Assembly (NCBI GenBank): GCA_016713115.1
Contig: JADJPU010000001.1
Span: forward strand, 1,860,001-1,924,000
Length of the DNA stretch: 64,000 bases
Source: Cellvibrionales bacterium
GTDB taxonomy: Bacteria; Pseudomonadota; Gammaproteobacteria; Pseudomonadales; UBA7239
Direction of reading: 5' to 3'
Part shown: piece after piece, positions 1 through 16,003 of the stretch
Numbering within the stretch: the stretch's first letter is position 1
Layout: each line of letters opens with the position of its first letter
Program-made: the position numbers and the translations under genes
The notes under the pieces: generated by a model
What the model was told of the DNA's origin: nothing
Database searches by the model: none
What the model saw: the letters and a program-made list of their open reading frames with translations, nothing else

Positions 1-824
1 TGATTTTTATCGCCTTCGCTTTCAAACTATCTTTTGCACCATTTCATTTGTGGACGCCCGATGTATACGAAGGCGCGCCCGCACCAGTTTCGGCCTTCCT
101 CGCCACGGCAAGTAAAGTGGCAGTGTTCGCCGCGTTTTTGCGTTTATGGCAGTGGATGCCCGCGTTGTCAGATGGCGTGATGAATGATGTGCTGGCGGCG
201 GTTGCTGGTTTATCGATTGTGGTGGGTAATTTATTGGCGCTGACGCAAACCAATATCAAACGCATGTTGGGCTATTCGTCGATTGCGCATTTTGGTTATT
301 TGTTGATCGCGGTAGTGTCTGGCTTAAATATTGAGCGCTCGGCGGTGATGATTTATTTGGTGACCTATGTAGTCACCGTGTTGGCAGCCTTTGGTGTGGT
401 GGTGCAAGTGTCTAGCCCGTATCAAGGTGCCGATGCCGATAACTTGCACAACTATCGCGGTTTGTTTTGGAAGCGTCCGTATCTCGCTTCTGTAATGACG
501 ATGGCAATGTTGTCGATGGCGGGCATTCCAATGACGGCTGGTTTTATCGGCAAGTTTTATGTAGTGATGACGGGCGTGGGTGCAAAGCTGTGGTGGCTGT
601 TGGCAGCACTGGTGTTGGGCAGCGCGCTGGGTTTGTATTACTACCTGCGCTTTATGATCACTATGTATTTACTGGAGCCGGGCATGCGCCGTTTTGAGGC
701 ACCGCTGAATTGGGGGCGCACTACCGGCGGTTTGGTGTTGTTGTTGGTGGCTGTGTTGGTAATATTGCTCGGTGTGTACCCAGAACCGCTGACCTTTGCG
801 GCGATGAATTTACCCGTGGTTTGA
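1..824 (+). CDS. nuoN: NADH-quinone oxidoreductase subunit N, 3' part (5' end outside window)
   Basis: This is the C-terminal part of the NuoN/ND2-like membrane subunit of respiratory complex I, which takes part in proton translocation coupled to NADH:quinone electron transfer. The frame is open from the window edge (codons start at base 3) and encodes the family motif APFHLWTPDVYEG near the start. It continues through hydrophobic segments, including the conserved stretches KRMLGYSSIAHFGY and MAGIPMTAGFIGKFYV. It ends with TGA at 822-824. NuoN is normally the last gene of the nuo operon, and no further nuo gene follows here, which fits. Identity is secure; only the N-terminal part is missing. 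Confidence 0.95.
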   Translation, partial: IFIAFAFKLSFAPFHLWTPDVYEGAPAPVSAFLATASKVAVFAAFLRLWQWMPALSDGVMNDVLAAVAGLSIVVGNLLALTQTNIKRMLGYSSIAHFGYLLIAVVSGLNIERSAVMIYLVTYVVTVLAAFGVVVQVSSPYQGADADNLHNYRGLFWKRPYLASVMTMAMLSMAGIPMTAGFIGKFYVVMTGVGAKLWWLLAALVLGSALGLYYYLRFMITMYLLEPGMRRFEAPLNWGRTTGGLVLLLVAVLVILLGVYPEPLTFAAMNLPVV

Positions 825-939
825 GACAGCTCAAGACAAGAGGGTTATGTTGGGAGTAAAATGATCGCGCTGCCCTTTCGTTTTTTATGTAATGGATGCA
901 GCAACAAAAAAATACTTATTATCTTTCGAGGATTGAACG

Positions 940-1677
940 ATGAAAAAAATAATGATTCACAGCGCGCAGTGCGCATTGCTGAGTGCTAGTGTTATTGCTT
1001 GTTCCGCACAGGCTGGCAGTTATGATTATGACTACGAAGAAAATAGCCCACAAAAAGCCAGTTTGACGATTACATTGAGTGGTGCCTGCTCTGCCAAAAT
1101 AGATGTGCCGGTAACCAAGGTTTACTACGGTAACGAGTATTCAGACAACACTACCGCTGGTCAAATAGACAAGGACAGCTCCTACGCTGAATTTAATTTT
1201 TATACAAACGATGGCTCCGTTAGCGTAAACGCGTATAACTATGCCGAAAGCGCGGGTGAGAAAGTTACTGAGAAGGTAAAGAGCGGTAAACGCTCGGTGA
1301 GTTTTAATATTGTTGGTGGTGGTTACTGGGATGTTCAAGCCTATTTTGATTCATTGGCTGGCGGCGCTTACGACAGCCAAATCAAGTGTAAAGATGGCGG
1401 CACTTTGCAACAGCAAATGATGCCATGGTGGGGTCCTTACTATGACGCTCGCGGTAACAAAGTCAGCGGCTCGTTGACGCACAGCAACAGCACGAGTGAC
1501 CCATCAACAGGCACTTACAAAGTGAAGTTTTCTTCTACGGGAACAATGCAAGTGCCGGGTCAGTGCGCGCTGAAAGGTACATTAGGCAGTGACTACAGCT
1601 TTGTTTGTGCGCCTTCAAAGAAAATTACTATCAAGGTAACAGCAACTGCGCAAGGCGATTCTACACTGGTTCTTTAA
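940..1677 (+). CDS. Small exported protein of unknown function
   Basis: A 245-residue protein with a clear N-terminal export signal: a Lys-rich start, a hydrophobic core, and either a signal peptidase I site (AQA|GS) or a lipobox-like V-I-A-C. I cannot decide between these, so it may be periplasmic or a lipoprotein. The mature part is rich in Ser, Thr, Tyr, Gly and Asp and has four scattered Cys that could form disulfides. No catalytic motif is visible and I do not recognise the family. An AGGA-type ribosome binding site precedes the ATG, and a strong terminator follows, so it is probably a single-gene unit. Confidence 0.75.
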   Translation: MKKIMIHSAQCALLSASVIACSAQAGSYDYDYEENSPQKASLTITLSGACSAKIDVPVTKVYYGNEYSDNTTAGQIDKDSSYAEFNFYTNDGSVSVNAYNYAESAGEKVTEKVKSGKRSVSFNIVGGGYWDVQAYFDSLAGGAYDSQIKCKDGGTLQQQMMPWWGPYYDARGNKVSGSLTHSNSTSDPSTGTYKVKFSSTGTMQVPGQCALKGTLGSDYSFVCAPSKKITIKVTATAQGDSTLVL

Positions 1678-1713
1678 CGGCATAGTTTTGCCAACAAAGG
1701 TTGTAAAAATAGA

Positions 1714-1737
1714 AAGCACCCACTGGGTGCTTTTTTA
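1714..1737 (+). terminator. Rho-independent terminator
   Basis: Perfect 8-bp stem AAGCACCC/GGGTGCTT with a 3-base loop, followed by a T run. It lies 36 bases after the stop of the exported protein. It may also serve the minus-strand nrdB, which ends at 1764, because the stem has an A-rich stretch on its other side. Confidence 0.85.
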
Positions 1738-1763
1738 TTGGCCAATGCAAATAGAGATAGAAA

Positions 1764-3047
1764 TTATTCCCAACTCAATGCGCCGCCAGTCTGGTATTCA
1801 ATCACGCGCGTTTCAAAGAAGTTTTTCTCTTTGCGCAGATCCATGATTTCGCTCATCCACGGAAACGGGTTTTTTACACCGGGGAAGGCTTCTGGCAGGC
1901 CGAGCTGCGCTAAACGGCGGTTGGCGATGAAGTGCAAATACTCTTCCATCATAGCGGCGTTCATGCCGAGTACGCCGCGTGGCATGGAGTCGCGTGCGTA
2001 TTCCACTTCCAACTGCGTGCCTTCCAAAATCATTTGAATGACTTCTTGTTGGAACTCTGCAGTCCACAAGTGTGGGTTTTCCAGTTTGATTTGGTTGATG
2101 ACATCCACGCCAAAATTCAGGTGCATGGATTCATCGCGCAAAATGTATTGGAACTGTTCGGCCACGCCAGTCATTTTGTTGCGGCGACCCATCGACAAAA
2201 TTTGTGTGAAGCCGCAGTAGAAGAAAATGCCTTCGGTGACGACATAAAAGCCGATCAAATTGCGCAGCAGTTTTTGATCCAATTCTGGTGTGCCAGTGTG
2301 GAAATCGCGATCCGCCAAACCTTGTGTATAGCGCAAGCTCCAAGTGGCTTTTTTGGCGATGGAGGGCAGCTCGCGGTACATATTGAACACTTCGCCTTCA
2401 TCCATGCCCAGTGATTCAATGCAGTATTGATAGGCGTGCGTGTGAATGGCTTCTTCAAAGGCTTGGCGCAGCAAATACTGGCGACACTCTGGGTTGGTGA
2501 TATGGCGATAAATACCCAGCACCAAGTTATTCGCCACCAGCGAATCCGCCGTTGAAAAATAACCGAGGCTGCGCATCACAATGCGGCGCTCATCTTCTGA
2601 AAGTGCCTCTGGCGTTTTCCATGTTTGCACATCTTTCGCCATGTTGATTTCTTGCGGCATCCAATGGTTTGCACAGCCATCGAGGTATTTTTGCCACGCC
2701 CAATCGTATTTGAAAGGCACGAGCTGATTGAGATCCGCGCGGCAGTTGATCATGCGTTTTTCATCAACGGTGATGCGCGCGGCTCCCATTTCCAGTTCTT
2801 CTAAACCGGTGGCGGAATCCATGGTGTCGACAGCGTGTTGCGTTCGCGCAATGGCTGCTGCGAGATTGGCGGGAGCGTTTTCCATGCGCACAGGTGCTTG
2901 TGCTGGCGCGGCGGGTTGCGCAATCGCTGCAGCAGCGGCTTGTACCACGGGGGCAGGTGTGGCTTCTTCCATAGCCTTGTTGCTGACAGCTGCCGTGGTG
3001 GCAACTGGGCTGAGAGTCTCTTCGCTGTAATCATCCCAACTTAACAT
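1764..3047 (-). CDS. nrdB: Class Ia ribonucleotide reductase, beta subunit (R2)
   Basis: Supplies the di-iron tyrosyl radical that NrdA uses to reduce ribonucleotides to deoxyribonucleotides in the cytoplasm. The ferritin-like core shows the metal-ligand and radical region EEAIHTHAY (Glu, His and the radical Tyr in the E. coli spacing) and a second ligand helix DESMHLNFG. The start MLSWDDY matches the usual start of NrdB in pseudomonads. The protein is 427 residues; an Ala/Pro-rich low-complexity segment (about residues 15-65) precedes the catalytic core. It lies 127 bases downstream of nrdA on the same strand, so the two are probably co-transcribed. nrdA is interrupted in this sequence, nrdB is intact. 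Confidence 0.95.
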   Translation of the reverse strand: MLSWDDYSEETLSPVATTAAVSNKAMEEATPAPVVQAAAAAIAQPAAPAQAPVRMENAPANLAAAIARTQHAVDTMDSATGLEELEMGAARITVDEKRMINCRADLNQLVPFKYDWAWQKYLDGCANHWMPQEINMAKDVQTWKTPEALSEDERRIVMRSLGYFSTADSLVANNLVLGIYRHITNPECRQYLLRQAFEEAIHTHAYQYCIESLGMDEGEVFNMYRELPSIAKKATWSLRYTQGLADRDFHTGTPELDQKLLRNLIGFYVVTEGIFFYCGFTQILSMGRRNKMTGVAEQFQYILRDESMHLNFGVDVINQIKLENPHLWTAEFQQEVIQMILEGTQLEVEYARDSMPRGVLGMNAAMMEEYLHFIANRRLAQLGLPEAFPGVKNPFPWMSEIMDLRKEKNFFETRVIEYQTGGALSWE

Positions 3048-3174
3048 CGTCTTTCTCCTGATTTTTTTCTGAACTCAATCAAAGTTTCTATTGCTATATC
3101 TGAGTGAAAAAATATCGCTGGCGGCCGTGCATTTCCCACCGCACCGCCAACGATTCTCCCCCCAGAGAGAACGG

Positions 3175-6060
3175 TTACTGACAAGCCTCACAGTCAGGAT
3201 TGTCGATAGAGCAGGCCTTGGGAACGGGCGCAGCCTGTGGTGCCATGCTGGCAGAGCCACCCGCCGATACCGCATTGAGTGCGCCGGTATTGATGGTGGA
3301 TTTTTCTGTGGTGGTGGCAGCTAGCGCGCGCAAGTAGTAAGTGGTTTTTAAACCGCGATACCAAGCCATGCGATAAGTGACATCCAGTTTTTTGCCGGAC
3401 GCACCGGAAATATATAAGTTGAGTGATTGCGCTTGATCGATCCATTTTTGTCGGCGGCTCGCAGCATCCACCAACCAGCGCGGTTCCACTTCAAATGACG
3501 TGGCGTACAGCGCTTTCATGTCATCGGGAATGCGATCAATTTTTTGCACGCTGCCTTCGTAATATTTCAGATCGTTCACCATCACGCTGTCCCACAGGTC
3601 GCGCGCTTTTAAATCGTGCACCAAGAAGGGATTGACGACAGTAAACTCTCCAGACAAATTCGATTTCACATACAAGTTTTGATAAGTCGGTTCGATGGAT
3701 TGCGATACACCACAGATGTTGGAAATCGTGGCAGTCGGTGCAATCGCCATTACATTGGAATTGCGCATGCCTTGCGAGCGCACTTTGTTGCGCAGGCTGC
3801 TCCAATCCAGTGTTTGACTGCAATCGACTTCAATAAACTCTGCACCGCGCGCTTGCACCAATGTTTCAATGGAATCAATCGGCAGGATGCCTCTTGACCA
3901 CAGCGAGCCTTCAAAAGTGGAGTAACGGCCGCGCTCCAGCGCGAGGTTGCTGGAGGCTTCAATCGCGTAGTAGCTCACGGCTTCCATCGAGCGATCCGCA
4001 AATTCCACGGCGGCATCGGAGCTGTACGGAATACGCATTTTGTACAGCGCATCTTGGAAGCCCATGATGCCCAAGCCCACAGGGCGATGGCGCAAGTTAG
4101 AAGTGCGTGCCGCTTCGACAGAGTAGTAGTTAATATCGATGACATTGTCGAGCATGCGCACGGCAGTTTTAATCGTCTTCGCCAGTTTCTCTGTGTTGAG
4201 TTTGCCGTTTTCAATGTGTTGCAACAAATTGATAGAACCCAAGTTGCACACAGCAATTTCTTCATTGGCTTTGGTGTTCAGTGTAATTTCTGTGCACAGG
4301 TTCGAGCTGTGTACCACGCCGACATGTTGTTGCGGGCTGCGCAGGTTGCACGCGTCTTTGAAGGTGATCCAAGGGTGACCGGTTTCAAACAACATGCCCA
4401 ACATTTTGCGCCAGAGATCTGCAGCGCGTACGCGTTTGAACAGGCGGATTTTTCCTTCGCGCGCGAGTTGTTCGTAGTGCTCGTAGCGCTGTTCAAATGC
4501 TGTGCCGTATAAGTCGTGCAAATCGGGTGTTTCGCTCGGTGTAAACAGTGTTCATTCACCATCGGTGAATACGCGTTTCATGAACAAATCTGGCACCCAG
4601 TTGGCAGTGTTCATGTCGTGCGTGCGGCGGCGATCGTCGCCAGTGTTTTTGCGCAATTCAATAAATTCTTCGACATCAATGTGCCAAGTTTCGAGATATG
4701 CACACACCGCGCCTTTGCGCTTGCCACCTTGGTTCACAGCCACAGCGGTATCGTTTGCGACTTTTAAAAATGGAACAACGCCTTGTGATTTGCCGTTAGT
4801 GCCTTTGATGTACGAGCCGAGTGCGCGCACCGGTGTCCAGTCATTGCCGAGACCGCCTGCCCATTTAGATAACATGGCGTTGTCTTGGATTGCGCCGTAA
4901 ATGCCGTGCAAATCATCAGGCACAGTGGTGAGGTAGCAAGAAGAAAGCTGTGGACGCAGCGTGCCGGCGTTGAACAGCGTGGGCGTAGAGGCCATGTAAT
5001 CGAATGAAGAAAGCAATTCATAGAATTCAATGGCGCGTTCTTCTTTGTTCGCTTCCGCTGCTGCCAAACCCATCGCGACACGCATGAAGAAAACTTGCGG
5101 CAATTCAAAACGAATATCGTCTTCGGTGTGAATAAAGTAGCGGTCGTACAGCGTTTGCAACCCCAAATAATTGAACTGCATATCGCGTTTGGCATCTAAA
5201 GCGCGACCGAGTTTTTCCATGTCGTATTGCGCCAGATGTGGCGCCACCAATTCCAGTTCAATTGCTTTGTGGATGTAAGCAGGCAGTGCGCGTGGATACA
5301 GCGCCGCCATTTCACTCTGCGTGGCCTGCTGTGCGAGGCCGAGAAATGACAGCGCTTCGGCACGCAGTTGATCCATCAATAAACGCGCAGTGGCGTAAGA
5401 ATAATTTGGCTCTTTTTCAACCAAAGCGCGCGCAGTAATCACCAGTGAGGTGTTGACATCGTCGTGCGAAACACCGTCGTACAAATTGCGCATTGCTTCT
5501 TCAATGATGGTGTTGGCATCAACGCCTTCTAATTCCACACAGGCTTCACGCACGATGGTTTCTAAGCGACCAACATCCAATGGCTGTTTGGAGCCATCTG
5601 CCAAAGTCACATTGATAGAAGGGTGTGCTTTTTGTGCCGGTTGTTTGGCGGCGCGCAGGCGGGCGTGTTCTTCGCGGTATAAAACATAATCGCGTGCAAC
5701 TTTTTGCTCGCCGTTGCGCATCAGCGCCAGCTCGGCTTGGTCTTGAATGTCTTCGATATGCACCGTGCCACCTGAAGGCATGCGGCGGCGGAAGGTTTGA
5801 TCAATCTGCTGTGTCAGGTTGGCCACTGTCTCGTGGATGCGCGAGGACGCGGCCGCCGTGCCGCCTTCAACGGCGAGAAAGGCTTTGGTGAGTGCCACGG
5901 CGATCTTGCTGCTGTCATAGGGGACAACCGTGCCGTTGCGCTTGATAACGCGCAGTTGCCCAGGGGCAGTGGCGGCGATACTGGTGGGTTCATCAGCAAA
6001 AGCAGCGGGTGAAGTGGTGGTTAGTGCGGGTTCTTGTGCGTGTGTGATTTCAGTCTGCAT
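3175..6060 (-). pseudogene. nrdA: Class Ia ribonucleotide reductase, alpha subunit, with one in-frame TGA
   Basis: Catalytic subunit of aerobic ribonucleotide reductase, about 961 codons. The N-terminus carries two consecutive ATP-cone regions (around KRNGTVVPYDSSKIAVALT and NVTLADGSKQPLDVGRLET), as in pseudomonad NrdA. The core has the active-site NLCTEI and [10 protein letters not shown] cysteines, and the C-terminus ends in CEACQ, the redox-active pair. The reading frame is broken once: TGA at 4554-4552 sits where the family has a conserved Trp (…[26 protein letters not shown]…). The frame is the same on both sides, so one G-to-A change explains it. Other genes here end in TGA and use TGG for Trp, so UGA is a stop in this genome. 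Because this enzyme is normally essential for aerobic growth and no other reductase is visible, a base-call error is my first explanation. Likely controlled through the palindrome at 6127-6163. Confidence 0.9.
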
Positions 6061-6594
6061 GGCGGCCTCTTGATCTCTCTTATTATGTAAGGTGCCGTCG
6101 TGGCACCTGCTTCCGTTATGAGGGCTAGTTCACATAAAACCCTATATATTGGGTTTTTGAACTGGCGAGCTACAAGATAATGCGCTTTTTGCTCGATAGC
6201 AAGGGATATCTGGGCGGAAAATCTGTGGATAAGATGTGCTTGGTCAAAGAGCCGTCGGCTTGGATATAAAAAGCCTTCAGCTTGGATATGGGGATGTGTT
6301 GTCAATCGTGATTGACTTTACTGGCTGTGCTGGCAAAATCGTCAGCCTCGCACTGGGGAGCGGTCATCGCAGGTCAAATCCTGATGATCGCCCTGTCAGA
6401 TAAATCATCTGCTTCCCGGTCTTTATGTGCATATCCAGTGCACGCTTCCCGCGTCTGGCAAGGGCCTTATCCGGCTTGTGCCCCGTGGCTTTGAAGGCAG
6501 AGTGTGCGCACTCTGGTTCTCGATACAGCCTAAGGTCGCCTTGCATGCTTTTGATGCCCGTTGGTGCCGCGGCAAGAAACTAATTGGAAAAGAC
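6061..6594. other. Divergent intergenic region between nrdA and ilvI
   Basis: 534 bases without a convincing gene. It should hold the promoters of both nrdA (leftward) and ilvI (rightward). Two inverted repeats stand out: the long palindrome at 6127-6163 and a short one at 6301-6316 (GTCAATC, two-base loop, GATTGAC). An open frame extends upstream of ilvI from 6427, but its translation is unlike acetolactate synthase N-termini, so I treat it as untranslated leader. I see no convincing branched-chain amino acid attenuator peptide. Confidence 0.5.
6127..6163. promoter_or_regulatory. Palindromic operator, NrdR-box-like
   Basis: An extended inverted repeat: outer arms AGTTCA and TGAACT, inner arms AAAACCC and GGGTTTT around an AT-only centre. 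The core ACCCTATATATTGGGT resembles the NrdR box (a palindrome with a TATATA-like centre) found before ribonucleotide reductase genes. It lies about 65-100 bases upstream of the nrdA start. I see only one such box, whereas NrdR sites usually come in pairs, so the assignment is an inference from shape and position. Confidence 0.5.
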
Positions 6595-8349
6595 ATGACT
6601 GAACGCAAAACAGAATTGTTATCTGGCGGAGAGATGTTGATTCGCGCGCTGCACGACGAAGGCGTGGAATATGTTTTCGGCTACCCGGGCGGCGCGGCAT
6701 TGCATATTTACGATGCCATCTTTCAGCAAAAAGATGTCCAGCATATTTTGGTGCGCCACGAACAGGCGGCCACACACGCAGCCGATGGCTACGCCCGCGC
6801 CACCGGCAAGGTGGGCGTGGTGTTGGTGACTTCTGGTCCAGGCGCTACCAATGCTATTACTGGCATTGCCACTGCGTATATGGATTCGATTCCTATGGTG
6901 GTGATTTCCGGTCAAGTACAAAGCCATTTGATTGGCGGTGACGCGTTTCAAGAAACGGACATGATCGGCGTGTCGCGCCCCATCGTAAAACACAGTTTTA
7001 TGGTGAAAGATCCGGCGGAGATTCCAGAGATTATTCGCAAGGCGTTTTACATCGCCAGCACGGGTCGTCCTGGTCCTGTGGTGGTTGATATTCCGAAGGA
7101 CAAAACGCATCCGCATCTGAAATTTGAATACAAATTTCCGGAAAAAGTGAAGCTGCGCGCGTACCAGCCTCCAGGTCGCGGCCACACCGGTCAAATTAAA
7201 AAAGCGGTGCAAGTATTGTTGGAAGCGCGTCGTCCCGTTATTTATGCCGGCGGTGGCGTCGTGCAGGGTGATAGCGCGCAACTGTTGACGCAATTGGCGC
7301 AGCAACTGGGTTATCCCGTCACCAATACTTTGATGGGTTTGGGTGGTTACCCGGGCTCTGACAAACAGTATCTCGGTATGCTGGGCATGCACGGTAATTA
7401 CGAAGCCAATATGGCGATGCACCACGCCGATGTTATTTTGGCAGTAGGTGCACGCTTTGATGATCGTGTTACCAACACGCCGTCTAAATTTTGCCCCGAT
7501 GCGAAAATTATTCATATTGATGTTGATCCGGCGGCGATTTCAAAAACTGTGCATGCAGATATTCCTATCGTTGGCATGGCAGATTCTGTGCTGCGCGATA
7601 TGCTGGACATCATCAAAGAAAGCAAAGAAAAGCCAGATGCCGTTGCACTGAAAGATTGGTGGAAGCGCATTGAGGTGTGGCGTGAAGAATACGGTTTGTA
7701 TACACAGCCGCGTTACGCGCCATCTGGTGGCACGCTGATTAAGCCGCAAGATGTAATTAAAATGTTGCACAAAGTGACGAAAGGCGATGCCTATATCACT
7801 TCGGATGTCGGTCAGCATCAGATGTTTGCCGCGCAATATTATTTGTTTGATAAACCGCGTCGTTGGATCAATTCTGGCGGTCTCGGCACAATGGGTTTTG
7901 GTTTGCCGGCAGCGATGGGCGTGCAGATGGCGTTTCCAGACGCTACGGTTGCCTGCGTCACTGGTGAAGGCAGTATTCAAATGTGCATTCAAGAGTTGTC
8001 TACCTGTACGCAATACCATTTGCCGGTAAAAATCATCAATCTCAACAACCAAGCGTTGGGCATGGTGAAGCAGTGGCAAGATATGCAGTACGAAGGCCGT
8101 CACTCGCAAAGTTTGTACGAAGATTCGTTGCCGGATTTCATTAAGTTGATGGATGCATACGGTCATGTTGGTATCAAAGTAACACGCTACGAAGATTTAG
8201 AAGCGGCGATGGAACAGTGCTTTGCCATGAAAGATCGCGTGGTGTTTATGGATATTTATGTGGATAGCACCGAGCATGTGTACCCGATGCAAATTGCGCC
8301 GAATGGTTCGATGCGCGATATGTTGTTGAGCAAGATGGAGCGCACCTGA
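6595..8349 (+). CDS. ilvI: Acetolactate synthase, large (catalytic) subunit
   Basis: Condenses two pyruvates (or pyruvate and 2-oxobutyrate) in the first common step of valine, leucine and isoleucine synthesis, using thiamine diphosphate, FAD and Mg2+. 584 residues, normal length. Visible motifs are the ThDP-activating Glu region [19 protein letters not shown], the GPGATN turn, and the C-terminal ThDP/Mg motif GEGSIQ…NLNNQ. I chose ATG 6595 ([16 protein letters not shown]) over the longer open frame from 6427 because the family starts here. The stop overlaps the start of ilvH (ATGA). It could equally be called ilvB; I use ilvI because of the IlvH-type partner and the ilvC-pssA neighbourhood. 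Confidence 0.95.
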   Translation: MTERKTELLSGGEMLIRALHDEGVEYVFGYPGGAALHIYDAIFQQKDVQHILVRHEQAATHAADGYARATGKVGVVLVTSGPGATNAITGIATAYMDSIPMVVISGQVQSHLIGGDAFQETDMIGVSRPIVKHSFMVKDPAEIPEIIRKAFYIASTGRPGPVVVDIPKDKTHPHLKFEYKFPEKVKLRAYQPPGRGHTGQIKKAVQVLLEARRPVIYAGGGVVQGDSAQLLTQLAQQLGYPVTNTLMGLGGYPGSDKQYLGMLGMHGNYEANMAMHHADVILAVGARFDDRVTNTPSKFCPDAKIIHIDVDPAAISKTVHADIPIVGMADSVLRDMLDIIKESKEKPDAVALKDWWKRIEVWREEYGLYTQPRYAPSGGTLIKPQDVIKMLHKVTKGDAYITSDVGQHQMFAAQYYLFDKPRRWINSGGLGTMGFGLPAAMGVQMAFPDATVACVTGEGSIQMCIQELSTCTQYHLPVKIINLNNQALGMVKQWQDMQYEGRHSQSLYEDSLPDFIKLMDAYGHVGIKVTRYEDLEAAMEQCFAMKDRVVFMDIYVDSTEHVYPMQIAPNGSMRDMLLSKMERT

Positions 8350-8840
8350 TGAGACGCATTATTTCTGTATTGCTGGAAAATGAGCCGGGTTCTTTGTCGC
8401 GTGTGGTGGGCCTGTTCTCGCAGCGCGGTTACAACATCGAAACGCTGACCGTGGCGCCGACGGAAGATCCCACTTTGTCGCGCCTGACTTTGACGACGAT
8501 TGGTGATGAAAATGTGATTGAGCAGATCACCAAGCATCTGAATAAATTGGTGGATGTGGTGAAGTTGGTTGATCTCACCGAAGGCGCACACATCGAGCGT
8601 GAGATCATGTTGATCAAAGTGCGTGCTGGCGGCGCGCAGCGCGCAGAAATTAAACGCTGCGTTGATATCTTTCGCGGGCAAATTGTGGATGTCACTAGCG
8701 CGATTTATACCATCCAGTTGGTGGGTTCTAGCGCGAAGTTGGATGCATTTTTGGAAGCGGTTGGTGATGCAGCTATTCTGGAAGTGGTGCGCAGCGGTGT
8801 TTCCGGTATCGCACGCGGTGAAAAAGTATTAGGGCTCTAA
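8349..8840 (+). CDS. ilvH: Acetolactate synthase, small (regulatory) subunit
   Basis: Regulatory partner of the preceding catalytic subunit; it raises its activity and confers valine feedback inhibition. 163 residues, the usual length. The N-terminal ACT domain is plain (RRIISVLLENEPGSLSRVVG, then GYNIETLTVAPTED), followed by the C-terminal domain typical of IlvH/IlvN. Its ATG overlaps the TGA of ilvI by four bases, indicating translational coupling. ilvC follows after 42 bases, so the three probably form one operon. Confidence 0.95.
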   Translation: MRRIISVLLENEPGSLSRVVGLFSQRGYNIETLTVAPTEDPTLSRLTLTTIGDENVIEQITKHLNKLVDVVKLVDLTEGAHIEREIMLIKVRAGGAQRAEIKRCVDIFRGQIVDVTSAIYTIQLVGSSAKLDAFLEAVGDAAILEVVRSGVSGIARGEKVLGL

Positions 8841-8879
8841 TTTTTATTTAACTGGCACAAGCCAAAACTCACGAGGTAA

Positions 8880-9893
<1,014 letters not shown>

Positions 9894-9910
9894 TAGCTGT
9901 TGAAGCGAAG

Positions 9911-9937
9911 CGCGGCTTAGGCCGCGTTTTGTTTTTG
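9911..9937 (+). terminator. Rho-independent terminator after ilvC
   Basis: Stem CGCGGC/GCCGCG with loop TTAG, followed by TTTTGTTTTTG. It lies 17 bases after the ilvC stop and marks the likely end of the ilvI-ilvH-ilvC transcript. Confidence 0.8.
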
Positions 9938-9974
9938 TAGCGTATTTTTTTAAAAGTTTAGAAAGGTAGTCCGT

Positions 9975-10817
9975 ATGTCAAAGGATCAGCAGAATTCAGC
10001 CGGTATCGCCGAAGAAGATGGTGGTGTGCTTCCTGTGGGTGAGCATGTGGAAGAAGTTGCGGGTGCCGATGGAAAAAAAGTTCGCCATCGCGGCATTTAT
10101 TTGCTGCCAAATTTGTTCACTACAATGGCTCTCTTTTGTGGTTATTACGCGGTGATTGCCGGTATGCAGCATCGTTTTGATAACGCAGCTATCGCCATTT
10201 TTGTCGCAATGATTTTTGACGGCTTGGATGGGCGCGTTGCGCGTCTCACCAATACGCAAAGCGCATTTGGTGTGCAGTACGACAGTCTGTCTGACATGGT
10301 GTCTTTCGGTGTGGCGCCCGGTTTGGTGATGTTTAACTGGGCGCTGGTGAATGTAGGTAAATTTGGCTGGTCGGCAGCATTTTTGTATTGCGCATGTGCG
10401 GCTTTGCGCCTTGCTCGGTTTAATACACAGGTTGAGACGGCGGATAAGCGCTACTTCACAGGCTTGGCCAGTCCGGCTGCTGCTGCCGTTATAGCGGGAA
10501 CTGTGTGGTTGGGTAGCAATACGCAGATTGAGCCGGGCTTAGTGCCTGTTTTGTTAACAGTGTTGACTGCAGTGACCGGGCTATTGATGGTGACTAATCT
10601 GCGTTACTACAGTTTTAAAGGAATTGATTTCAAAGGTCGCGTGCCTTTGGTGTATTTATTGGCGGTTCCTTTGATCATTATGGTGTTGGCTTGGCACACT
10701 GAGCTGATGGTGTTGAGTTTGGCGGTAATCTACGCGCTATCTGGCCCTGTTTTGCATTGGCGTACACGCAAGCAAGTAGCCGCAGAAGTGAATAGCAGCC
10801 TAGAATCAAATCAGTAA
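9975..10817 (+). CDS. pssA: CDP-diacylglycerol--serine O-phosphatidyltransferase
   Basis: Integral membrane enzyme that makes phosphatidylserine, the precursor of phosphatidylethanolamine, from CDP-diacylglycerol and serine. 280 residues. The CDP-alcohol phosphotransferase signature D-G-x2-A-R-x8-G-x3-D-x3-D is complete at residues 85-107. A polar N-terminal tail of about 40 residues precedes the first membrane segment, and several hydrophobic segments follow the motif. This is the subclass II type, not the peripheral E. coli PssA. The order ilvI-ilvH-ilvC-pssA is also known from pseudomonads, which supports the assignment. Confidence 0.93.
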   Translation: MSKDQQNSAGIAEEDGGVLPVGEHVEEVAGADGKKVRHRGIYLLPNLFTTMALFCGYYAVIAGMQHRFDNAAIAIFVAMIFDGLDGRVARLTNTQSAFGVQYDSLSDMVSFGVAPGLVMFNWALVNVGKFGWSAAFLYCACAALRLARFNTQVETADKRYFTGLASPAAAAVIAGTVWLGSNTQIEPGLVPVLLTVLTAVTGLLMVTNLRYYSFKGIDFKGRVPLVYLLAVPLIIMVLAWHTELMVLSLAVIYALSGPVLHWRTRKQVAAEVNSSLESNQ

Positions 10818-10844
10818 ATAAATGTAAAAAAGCGCACTTAAATG

Positions 10845-10872
10845 TTGCAACGATTTTTTAGTTGCCTATAAT
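10845..10872 (+). promoter_or_regulatory. Sigma70-type promoter of the rRNA operon
   Basis: -35 TTGCAA at 10845-10850, a 16-base spacer, and a consensus -10 TATAAT at 10867-10872, followed by a GC-rich discriminator (GCGCGTC) of the kind linked to growth-rate and stringent control. It lies about 205 bases upstream of the 16S gene. The leader between shows no gene. Confidence 0.75.
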
Positions 10873-11076
10873 GCGCGTCCGCACTGAGCGAGCCTCAGGC
10901 GGGTTGGTTAACAAGATATCAGACAATGCGTGTGGGTACTTGTATTGGAAGCAGTATTATCAATACAAGACCTGACAATTCATATTGTGAAAGTTGAAGT
11001 ATTGAGCCGAGTTTTGGATGGTTAGCGGGTAACTGCGAAATCATCCGCTCTTGTCTTTTGACAGAGTTAAAAGATT

Positions 11077-12612
<1,536 letters not shown>

Positions 12613-12731
12613 AACGAACGCTGCCCAAACGAGTACTCACACTCATTGTCTGATAGTGAACGCACACAGCGAACATGCCCGCGGGTGAAGAGTCGGCAGA
12701 TTATCGCCGCTTGGGCGCAGGCAATGGATAC

Positions 12732-12808
<77 letters not shown>

Positions 12809-12826
12809 CTCTTTGTGAGGAGACAA

Positions 12827-12902
12827 GGGGCTATAGCTCAGCTGGGAGAGCGCCTGCTTTGCACGCAGGAGGTCAGCGGTTCGATCCCGCTTAGCTCCAC
12901 CA
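12827..12902 (+). tRNA. tRNA-Ala (TGC anticodon)
   Basis: 76-base cloverleaf with anticodon TGC in the loop TTTGCAC, acceptor GGGGCTA paired with TAGCTCC, T loop TTCGATC and encoded CCA. It lies 18 bases after tRNA-Ile in the rRNA spacer. The spacer from 12903 to 13122 holds no gene, but a boxA-like TGTTCTTTAA at about 12978 may serve rRNA antitermination. Confidence 0.96.
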
Positions 12903-13122
12903 TTGTTGCTGTGTGATCTGAGAGAAATCAGAACGGAGTGATGAGTGTCATCACTGTTTTCTGGTTTTTGCGCCAGATGTTCTTTAAAAGATAGAAACTG
13001 TAGTAATAAGTATGCTGAATCAAGCGCATGCTGTTGTGTCGCCTAGACGCAACGGCTGCAATCCGGCGAAAAAAGCAGAGACAGCCAGTCGATTGTTTCT
13101 GTTCCAGTCGTTTGTCTTATAT

Positions 13123-16003
<2,881 letters not shown>

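Noticed and set aside
4552..4554. UGA recoding as tryptophan in this organism
   Set aside because: Other genes here end in TGA (ilvI, nuoN) and use TGG for Trp, so a general UGA-Trp code does not fit.
6312..6494. Branched-chain amino acid leader peptide before ilvI
   Set aside because: The short frame is rich in Leu, Val and Ala but has no run of Ile/Val/Leu codons next to an attenuator hairpin that I can see.
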